A DNA stretch of 37,108 nt from Ignavibacteriota bacterium (GTDB lineage: Bacteria; Bacteroidota; Ignavibacteria; UBA10030; UBA6906). The notes beneath the pieces were generated by a model that did not search any database, was not told the origin of the DNA, and saw only the letters and a list, made by a program, of their open reading frames with translations. The position numbers and the translations under genes were made by a program. Shown in pieces: positions 31,784-37,108 of the stretch. The stretch is taken from NCBI GenBank assembly GCA_016218065.1, contig JACRFA010000254.1:1-37108 (forward strand). Reading direction: 5' to 3'. Positions within the stretch are counted from its first letter, which is position 1. Every line of letters begins with the position of its first letter.

Positions 31784-32728
31784 TCAAATGTGCAACACAG
31801 GCCGAAGCTCAGCGGTTGGCTTGTCGCCCTTGTAGTAAATGCGTTCGAGGAACAATCCTGATGGCGGCGCGGTCAACCGCGCGGGTTCGGGAGATTGCTG
31901 TGACAGGAACCGTCTCACGTCGTCAAGACTCAGCTTGCCCCGTCCCACTTCCGCAGTGACACCGACAACGCGACGGACAAGCTTCCAGACAAAATGCGAG
32001 CCCACCAGCCGGATCAGAATCAACGCCCCGGATTCTCTGATCTCAACGCGATCAATCAGCACTTTGGTGGATTTCGCTTCCGGATCGTCGTCGGTGAATG
32101 ATCGCATATCGTTCATCCCGACGAATAGGTTCAGGGTTGCTTCCATCTTCCTGACATCAAGCTTGTCCTTTATCCACCACACATATCTCTTGCCGAGGGC
32201 GGTTCTGCGTCGTGAGATCTGGTAGAGATAACTTCTTGCGGTTGCATCGTGGCGCGCATGAAAATTTGCATGCGTCTTTTCGACTTCAATCAGATTGACA
32301 TCGGCGGGCAGCTCATCATTCACTTTCATCCGGATGATTTCCGGGCCAAGCATCGTCTTGAGGTCAAGATGCGCGATTTGCTCGAGCGCATGAACGCCCG
32401 CGTCCGTTCGTCCTGCACCGTACAATTCGAAGTCGTCAGTCTTGAACACTTTCCTCATGGCCCCGATCAACTCGCCCTGCACGGTCCGCGCATTCTTCTG
32501 TACTTGCCAACCACTGTAGCGTGTGCCTTCGTACTCGATGTAGAGCTTGAAGCGTCTCGACTCTGAACCGCTTTCTGGCGAAGGGCTTTTCCTGTTAGAA
32601 GAATGGTTTGAGGTTTGTTGTTTGCGATGTGGGTTCAAGACATTTGGATTCTGGTTTTGGGATTTCTGGATTCTGGACCTCTGACCACTGACTACTGACC
32701 CCTGACCACTGACTTCCAACTCCTCCAC
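31784..32728 (-). CDS. truA: tRNA pseudouridine synthase A with repeat-encoded N-terminus
   Basis: Forms pseudouridine at positions 38-40 in tRNA anticodon stems. The TruA core begins near residue 59 (FKLYIEYEGTRYSGWQ) and has catalytic D109 in GAGRTDAGVHA; the terminal domain ends in ELRPVLHI. The first 58 residues match no TruA sequence: they are encoded by dispersed-repeat DNA (32561-32590) and heptad repeats (32681-32715). No ATG or GTG lies between 32728 and the core; the only other candidate is TTG 32638. The frame overlaps the 3' end of the Nudix gene by 37 bp. Product assignment is firm, start is not. Confidence 0.9.
   Translation of the reverse strand: MEELEVSGQGSVVSGQRSRIQKSQNQNPNVLNPHRKQQTSNHSSNRKSPSPESGSESRRFKLYIEYEGTRYSGWQVQKNARTVQGELIGAMRKVFKTDDFELYGAGRTDAGVHALEQIAHLDLKTMLGPEIIRMKVNDELPADVNLIEVEKTHANFHARHDATARSYLYQISRRRTALGKRYVWWIKDKLDVRKMEATLNLFVGMNDMRSFTDDDPEAKSTKVLIDRVEIRESGALILIRLVGSHFVWKLVRRVVGVTAEVGRGKLSLDDVRRFLSQQSPEPARLTAPPSGLFLERIYYKGDKPTAELRPVLHI
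32561..32590. repeat. Dispersed repeat copy inside truA 5' region
   Basis: CTGAACCGCTTTCTGGCGAAGGGCTTTT-type sequence, a relative of the repeats at 28451-28690 and 31711-31743. It encodes part of the anomalous TruA N-terminus. Confidence 0.5.
32681..32715. repeat. Tandem 7-bp repeat (CTGACYN), five units
   Basis: CTGACCA, CTGACTA, CTGACCC, CTGACCA, CTGACTT in succession. The array covers the 3' end of the Nudix gene (its TAG stop at 32692-32694 lies inside) and the start of truA. Such heptad arrays occur between genes in many Bacteroidota and cyanobacteria; copy number usually varies between strains. Confidence 0.85.
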
Positions 32729-33138
32729 GCATCCTCAATGATCTTCTTATGATCGAAGGCCAGCGGCAGCTCGCGCCAGTCCTTCACCAACTCAACATGC
32801 GATGCATCGTCGCCCGCCTTCAACGTTGACACGTCTGCCTCAGCGAGAAACGCGACAGCTACCGTGTGCCTGATTGTGTCGCGCGACGGATCGGAGTACA
32901 CGCCGAGCATTCGAATGTTGCGCACGACCAGTCCGGTCTCTTCCAGCGTTTCGCGGGCACACGCTTGCTCGACACTTTCGTTTAGCTCAACAAAGCCGCC
33001 GGGCAGTGCGTAATGATCTTTGAATGGCTCATGGCCGCGCTTGATCAGCACAACCGCATCGCTATCGAAAATGACGCAATCAACCGTTACGGGACGGGTG
33101 GGAAATCGGAGGGTCATCGCACGATCAGGCTCAATCAC
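32692..33138 (-). CDS. Nudix hydrolase
   Basis: 148 aa. A complete Nudix box, G48-x5-E54-x7-R-E-x-L-E-E-x-G-L70, preceded by the ALPGGFVE motif and a VDCVIF strand. It resembles the ADP-ribose pyrophosphatase/MutT-like group, hydrolysing nucleoside diphosphates linked to another moiety. The GTG at 33138 overlaps the TIR stop (GTGA) and has AAGG upstream; ATG 33117 is an alternative. The last six residues (SVVRGQ) come from the heptad repeat. Coupling to two TIR genes makes an ADP-ribose-type substrate attractive, but this is inference. Confidence 0.88.
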   Translation of the reverse strand: MIEPDRAMTLRFPTRPVTVDCVIFDSDAVVLIKRGHEPFKDHYALPGGFVELNESVEQACARETLEETGLVVRNIRMLGVYSDPSRDTIRHTVAVAFLAEADVSTLKAGDDASHVELVKDWRELPLAFDHKKIIEDAWRSWKSVVRGQ

Positions 33139-33539
33139 GCAGCCTTATCGTGTTGTACTTCAAGAGCAGCTGCGACTTCGCGCGCTGTTTCCTTTGGTGA
33201 GGTTCGAACAAGATACCGTACCATGCGCAGAGGCAGGGGGAGTTTCCCGGGTTCGAGACCTTTTGAGACAATTGGAATCACGACTTTGTTCATGCCTAGC
33301 GCAGCACCTAGTTCAAAGAAGAGATTCGGACGCTCAACATTCTCTTCGTTCAAGACCAAGACAACAACTGAACTCTGGCGCAGACCTTTTTCAATTGCCG
33401 CAGACAATGAGGCGCCCGGCTTAACACTAAACTGGTCAAACCACACCTCAACGCCTTCCTTTGTTAGGTTCTCCGCAAAACTCCGAGCCCATTGTTCGTC
33501 AGGATGCGAATACGATATGAATACCTTTTGCGATGTCAT
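33135..33539 (-). CDS. TIR-domain protein (134 aa)
   Basis: A single TIR domain covering nearly the whole protein. Motifs: KVFISYSHPDEQWAR (box 1), EVWFD (about 31-35) followed by a PGASLSAAIEKGL helix, VVVLVLNEENV, and the putative NADase glutamate E76 in NLFFELGAALG. No other domain, so this is a stand-alone TIR. ATG 33539 overlaps the second TIR stop (ATGA), and its own stop overlaps the Nudix start (GTGA). A NAD+-cleaving or -sensing defence role is known for TIR domains in general; for this one it is an inference. Confidence 0.85.
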   Translation of the reverse strand: MTSQKVFISYSHPDEQWARSFAENLTKEGVEVWFDQFSVKPGASLSAAIEKGLRQSSVVVLVLNEENVERPNLFFELGAALGMNKVVIPIVSKGLEPGKLPLPLRMVRYLVRTSPKETAREVAAALEVQHDKAA

Positions 33540-33976
33540 CGTTTGCCTCGGATTCTTCTTCGTTGCTTCACTCTTCTTCTCACCTGTTGAAAGTACGTAT
33601 CAATGGAGTTTATGTCAATCAGATTTCTTTTTTTCAGAAATACCGGCACACCATCTCGCTTTTGCAATTCTGTCGGCGTCATCCCATGCAGGACGCCGAC
33701 AATTGGTATTCTCCTGCCCCACGCCGCCCCCAACTCGGCCCAAACATATGGTCGATTCAATGCCCATGGAGTCAGAAGAACCAACAACTCATCCGCCCGC
33801 TCAAGGAAACTTAGTATTTTGTCATCAAAATCCTCACCCGCTTCAATCTCTACCTCGTCAAGGAATGGTTCTGCACCTACGGCAAGAATTCCATCAGCGA
33901 TTCGTCTTGCCACCCATGTGTCCCTCCCACTGTGACTGACAAACACGAGATGCCTTCGCGAGCGTAATTTTGTCAT
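33536..33976 (-). CDS. Second TIR-domain protein (146 aa)
   Basis: A single TIR domain: RRHLVFVSHSGRDTWVAR (box 1), the conserved PFLDEVEIEAGEDF loop, ADELLVLLTPWALNRP, and E81 in YVWAELGAAWG as the putative catalytic glutamate. The C-terminus is a basic tail (QVRRRVKQRRRIRGKR) that might bind nucleic acid. By eye it is clearly different from its neighbour at 33135-33539, so the two are paralogues of old standing rather than a recent duplicate. Starts 15 bp after the stop of the sorted M23 protein. Confidence 0.85.
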   Translation of the reverse strand: MTKLRSRRHLVFVSHSGRDTWVARRIADGILAVGAEPFLDEVEIEAGEDFDDKILSFLERADELLVLLTPWALNRPYVWAELGAAWGRRIPIVGVLHGMTPTELQKRDGVPVFLKKRNLIDINSIDTYFQQVRRRVKQRRRIRGKR

Positions 33977-33991
33977 CGAGCATTCACCGGT

Positions 33992-36346
33992 CTATTTGAG
34001 GACGACGAACTTCCTAACTTGTGAGAAACTCCCCACTGCAAGTTTGAACAGGTACACTCCGCTTGCGATCCCTTTTGCATCAAATCGCAGTTCGTATCTT
34101 CCTGGCTTCAATCCTTCGTCAACCAACGTAGCGACTTCACGACCGAGCACATCATACACCTTGAGAGAGACAAATTCCAATCTCGAAATCCCAAATCCCA
34201 ATTGGGTATTGGTGTTTGGAATTTGTCCCGAAGGGATCCCTACGGAGAATTTGATTGTCGTCGTCGGGTTAAACGGATTTGGATAATTCTGGAACAACTC
34301 CGTCCGCTCGGGAACTACCGCCGCGTGAATCTCCTCTGCATCGCTTGTCACGTCAAAAAATCTGTAAGCACGCAGCATCAGAGAATCGCGATTCGCCTTC
34401 GTCGTGATTGTCTCAAATGGAAACGCGGCATACACAACCCCACCCGACTGTGTTCCGCCTGAAAATATTCCTCTGAACCCGACACCTGCATACACAGCAT
34501 TGCCAACTGCACCATAGTGAAGAATCGCTGTCGCTCCGGCCTCGGGCGTAATGTAGTCCGGCCAATCTTCCTCGTACGGCGAGCCTTCGCTGACAACGCC
34601 GTACCGAAGACTGATGCCGGCAAAGATCGTAGTCGCCGCACCGGAAACTGAAAACTCCGCGGCATCATCTCCCGCGTAACGAGCCTTCAGAAAATCGCGC
34701 AGGAAATCTCTGTCATCCTGCGTCGGGCCGCTCGGGCGATCGAGATCGTACGCAACTTCCGATCCGCTGACGACGAGTTTTCCTCCATTTCTCAAATACG
34801 ATTTGACAAGAGCCTGTTCGTTCACATCGAACGTCTCATCGTTCGTCGATTCATCGCCCAACAGCCAAACAACGACGTGGTAATTCTGGAGATTCACCCT
34901 CCCTGCGATGACCTCCTCATTCGCACAAGTAGTGAAGTCATACGGCACAGACATACCGTGCGTCATGGCGAATGGGTGCGAAGGATCGTGCCAGCTTCCC
35001 GATGTCTCCATCCGATCAAATCCATCCACGATCAGTGATTTTGTTTGCGATGAATTGAAACGGACTCCATACACGTCGCTGAAGTTGCTCACGTTTGGCG
35101 GCGAGGCAGAGTCCACTGCTGCAAGACGGAAGTAAATTGTTGATGGCGCTGTAACGGGATACGATTTCGACGTTGTGACACGATCAAGTACAGACTCGTT
35201 GTCTTTGAGCGTCCACGTTGTTCCGTTGAGACTGAAGTAGATGCGATAGCCGCGCAGGTCAGCATCTGTATTTTGCGACCAGCGAAGCGTGATTCGATTC
35301 GTGCTGTCGTTGAGCACCGACAGTAATGTTGGTGGGGCCGGCGGAACAAAATCCTGGCGCGTAACTTCAACCGCAACATACTCCGTATCGGTGAGAGCCC
35401 GCGTGTCTTGCGTAAACACCATCACCGTGTAGTTGCCCGGAGTCAGCGTGCTCGTGTTCCACGCGTTGTTGTTCACCACCCGCGACGAGTTCACATCATC
35501 GGCGCCGTTGCCGTTCGTAATCGTGTAGATGTGGGTGGAAAGATCGGCGCCTGTCGCGAAGACATTGTGTACATACGTATCGAGGGGCATTCTATCAAAC
35601 CGAAAACGAACACCATTCGATGGCGGCACATACACTTCGGCAGTTCGGTCGGCGGTGAGAATCTTGTAGCCGACTATGTACGTGCCGTTGTTCGTCGTCG
35701 AAGCGGAAATCCCTGACGGATCTGCGGCGCTCGTCTCTTTGATGTAAACACGGATGTCGACGTTACCGCTTACGCGGTTGGCGGGAAATTCGGTTTCCGT
35801 CTGATCCACAAAAAATCGTACCCACTGAATTGCGGGGGCATAGTTGTCGATGTACGGCGTGCAACCGCCGACGGGACGAATCGCATTCATGTACGTCGAG
35901 CCTGAAGGTCCGCCGTTCGTGAAATGCACGTGCCCCAGGCCTGACAAAATATTGCCGATCACAGTTTGAAATGCACGCACCGAATCGCCGACATTGAGCA
36001 ACGGATTGGGAGCGATATGCACATACGCGTCAGTCTTGGCGAGTCCGTTCACGACGTACGAGACGCGCACGTAGGCATTGTCGCCCTGCGATGCCACCGA
36101 GCCGATGGTTGTGACGATGCCATCGTACACCGAATACGCCGGCGAGCCATCGGGACTCGGAATGTCAACGCCGTTATGGAAGTGATCGCTGCTCAGCGTG
36201 TTGCGAAACTCGCTGAACACACCTGTGCTCGGATGCGTGCTAAAGAACGGCGCGAGAGGCCAACCGTGGCGCGTGGTGTCTTGAGCTTTGACGTTGAACG
36301 CGATGAACATCAAAGTCGTCAGCAACACAAATGATAGTTTGGTCAT
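33992..36346 (-). CDS. Secreted M23-peptidase-like / FN3 protein with type IX sorting domain
   Basis: 784 aa. Sec signal peptide (1-22). M23/LytM-like domain with H57-x3-D61 (HNGVD), H110 (YVHIAP) and H139-x-H141 (GHVHF), the expected zinc and catalytic ligands; it may cut peptidoglycan or another peptide substrate. Then a beta-rich region, an FN3-like module (about 340-430), and an alpha/beta segment with VVVWLLGDES and NGGKLVVSGSE. The end is a Por/T9SS type A domain with FQNYPNPFNP and GVYLFKL motifs, which sends it through the outer membrane. A ~25-residue stretch in this domain (34172-34246) is repeat-derived. The TTG at 36361 is open, but ATG 36346 begins the signal peptide. Confidence 0.87.
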   Translation of the reverse strand: MTKLSFVLLTTLMFIAFNVKAQDTTRHGWPLAPFFSTHPSTGVFSEFRNTLSSDHFHNGVDIPSPDGSPAYSVYDGIVTTIGSVASQGDNAYVRVSYVVNGLAKTDAYVHIAPNPLLNVGDSVRAFQTVIGNILSGLGHVHFTNGGPSGSTYMNAIRPVGGCTPYIDNYAPAIQWVRFFVDQTETEFPANRVSGNVDIRVYIKETSAADPSGISASTTNNGTYIVGYKILTADRTAEVYVPPSNGVRFRFDRMPLDTYVHNVFATGADLSTHIYTITNGNGADDVNSSRVVNNNAWNTSTLTPGNYTVMVFTQDTRALTDTEYVAVEVTRQDFVPPAPPTLLSVLNDSTNRITLRWSQNTDADLRGYRIYFSLNGTTWTLKDNESVLDRVTTSKSYPVTAPSTIYFRLAAVDSASPPNVSNFSDVYGVRFNSSQTKSLIVDGFDRMETSGSWHDPSHPFAMTHGMSVPYDFTTCANEEVIAGRVNLQNYHVVVWLLGDESTNDETFDVNEQALVKSYLRNGGKLVVSGSEVAYDLDRPSGPTQDDRDFLRDFLKARYAGDDAAEFSVSGAATTIFAGISLRYGVVSEGSPYEEDWPDYITPEAGATAILHYGAVGNAVYAGVGFRGIFSGGTQSGGVVYAAFPFETITTKANRDSLMLRAYRFFDVTSDAEEIHAAVVPERTELFQNYPNPFNPTTTIKFSVGIPSGQIPNTNTQLGFGISRLEFVSLKVYDVLGREVATLVDEGLKPGRYELRFDAKGIASGVYLFKLAVGSFSQVRKFVVLK

Positions 36347-36962
36347 ATTCACGTTTCCCAATCACACTTGTCCAAAATAGTCATGCCGCAATCAGAGTGA
36401 CTGTTCTGGTTGCAAGCACTATTGTGCATAACCCTCGTGCTTTTGTGGGGGGATTCGAAATCGTACGGCGATGTGCGTGGGTAAGATTCACTCGAAGGGG
36501 TCAAGTTTCGGTGAAGATGTAGTCCCCTCCTCGACGGTAGATTGTCTCCGCACCGAAACTTGTGGTATGTGGGGTGGAGAGTGAATCGTGCGTTTACGAT
36601 TTTGAAAGGGTTTCTTTGGTTACTTTTTCCGCTCCTCAGAATCCCGCCGTGGCGGAATCCAGAGTGCGGGACTTTGCCCTTCAAAGAAAGTAACAGTACA
36701 CCAAGCCAATTCTCCTGTGCACTTACATAGAATGAAGAACAACCATCGAAGGGCAAAAGGCCGGTTGGCAAGAGCGGAAGGTTGCTCTGCCGATTAACAT
36801 AGAAGATGCTTTTGTTGCACGCTAAACCCAATTTCATTTCTCCTGGGATTATTTTTGGACGGCAATGTTCCCCAATTCGCGCTGTCCGCCGGAGAACGCG
36901 ATGAAACCGGCCCGGCCATTCTGCTGGCGCAGTAGAGCGGAACGGCGTTCCGCTCTACAAGG
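36347..36962. other. Intergenic region, no gene recognised
   Basis: About 615 bp. An open frame spans much of it on the minus strand (36349-36837), but it has no domain or plausible composition. Small dyads such as CCGCC-GT-GGCGG (36644-36655), and repeat-like text around 36605-36720 (TTTCTTTGGTTACTTT and CAAAGAAAGTAAC facing each other imperfectly), suggest degraded repeat DNA. Confidence 0.5.
36933..36957. repeat. Perfect palindrome TAGAGCGGAACG-G-CGTTCCGCTCTA
   Basis: Arms of 12 bp (36933-36944, 36946-36957) with a single central base. It lies 5 bp after the stop of the small gene at 36963 on the minus strand. No T-run follows in either direction, so it is more likely a dispersed palindromic repeat than a classical terminator. 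Confidence 0.75.
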
Positions 36963-37100
36963 TCACTTCACGGGCCACGGTTTCATTTTCGTCAACCCGG
37001 CGGCGTAGGCTTTTTCCTGCAACTTTACAACGATTTTGATTTTCTCCTCCCACGAGAGTTGCGCGACTTTCTTTCTGTATGCTTCCTTGCTCTCCGTCAT
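36963..37100 (-). CDS. Small protein of 45 aa, unknown function
   Basis: Reads MTESKEAYRKKVAQLS-WEEKI... and ends in MKPWPVK before TGA. Lysine/glutamate-rich, predicted helical, similar in feel to short antitoxin-like or accessory proteins; no confident family. Only 8 bases upstream are visible, so its ribosome-binding site and any partner gene (a toxin would be expected outside the window) cannot be judged. Confidence 0.45.
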   Translation of the reverse strand: MTESKEAYRKKVAQLSWEEKIKIVVKLQEKAYAAGLTKMKPWPVK

Positions 37101-37108
37101 CTTTTGTA

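Noticed and set aside
32681-32715. CRISPR-like or iteron array
   Set aside because: The units are 7 bp in direct tandem without spacers; it is a simple heptad repeat.
36349-36837. Open reading frame of 162 codons on the minus strand
   Set aside because: No domain, odd composition, overlaps the start region of the sorted protein, and lies in repeat-like DNA.

Overview
The window looks like the chromosome of an anaerobic or facultative bacterium of the Bacteroidota/Chlorobi/Ignavibacteriota sphere. The main sign is a secreted protein (33992-36346) ending in a type IX secretion (Por) sorting domain with the FQNYPNPFNP-type motif. DUF2807 and outer-membrane beta-barrel proteins, short dispersed repeats between genes and 7-bp tandem repeats fit the same group. 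The phylum is an inference; no rRNA or tRNA is present.

Layout. 135-3798 (minus): a closely spaced set of membrane and envelope genes (ICMT-like methyltransferase, beta-barrel, beta-lactamase-fold lipoprotein, 4-TM protein, DUF2807 lipoprotein). 3930-6005 (minus): a DUF116 protein and a SAM methyltransferase. 6399-21282 (plus): a 15-kb run of 18 tightly packed or overlapping genes, the centre of interest. It is made of a MarR regulator and [NiFe]-hydrogenase endopeptidase; hdrC, hdrB and the N-terminal half of hdrA; a signalling module (DRTGG, HATPase, [FeFe]-hydrogenase-like protein, DRTGG, PHP, HATPase) of the kind that accompanies clostridial and Thermotoga-type HydABC; NuoE-, ferredoxin- and NuoF-like subunits; a chimera of a NuoG/HydA-type ferredoxin region with the C-terminal half of HdrA; then mvhD, mvhG and mvhA. 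A strong hairpin terminator lies downstream. 21681-26479 (minus): a sigma-54 signalling set (double-receiver protein, NtrC-type activator, Cache-HAMP sensor kinase), with a consensus -24/-12 promoter in front of the double-receiver gene. 26719-30515: methionine synthase split into two genes separated by repeats. 30608-36346: a thioredoxin-like protein, TruA, Nudix, two TIR proteins and the sorted M23 peptidase-like protein. The end of the window has a 45-codon gene and a palindromic repeat.

How the genes fit together. The central operon encodes the parts of an Mvh-type hydrogenase (H2 oxidation or evolution), HdrBC (two intact CCG non-cubane cluster domains) and a NuoEF-type NAD(H) module. 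The flavoprotein HdrA that should join them is broken inside its inserted ferredoxin domain. One half stands alone next to hdrB; the other is fused behind the [2Fe-2S]/2x[4Fe-4S] region that normally leads to the H-cluster in bifurcating HydA. The chimera occupies the hydA position of the HydABC layout. The simplest reading is an H2/NAD(H)/ferredoxin/disulfide electron-confurcating or bifurcating complex in which an [FeFe] catalytic domain has been replaced by HdrA plus a [NiFe] hydrogenase. The [FeFe]-like protein keeps its four cluster cysteines but lacks the proton-relay cysteine, so it is more likely a redox or H2 sensor than a catalyst. The other possibly new system is the translationally coupled TIR-TIR-Nudix set.
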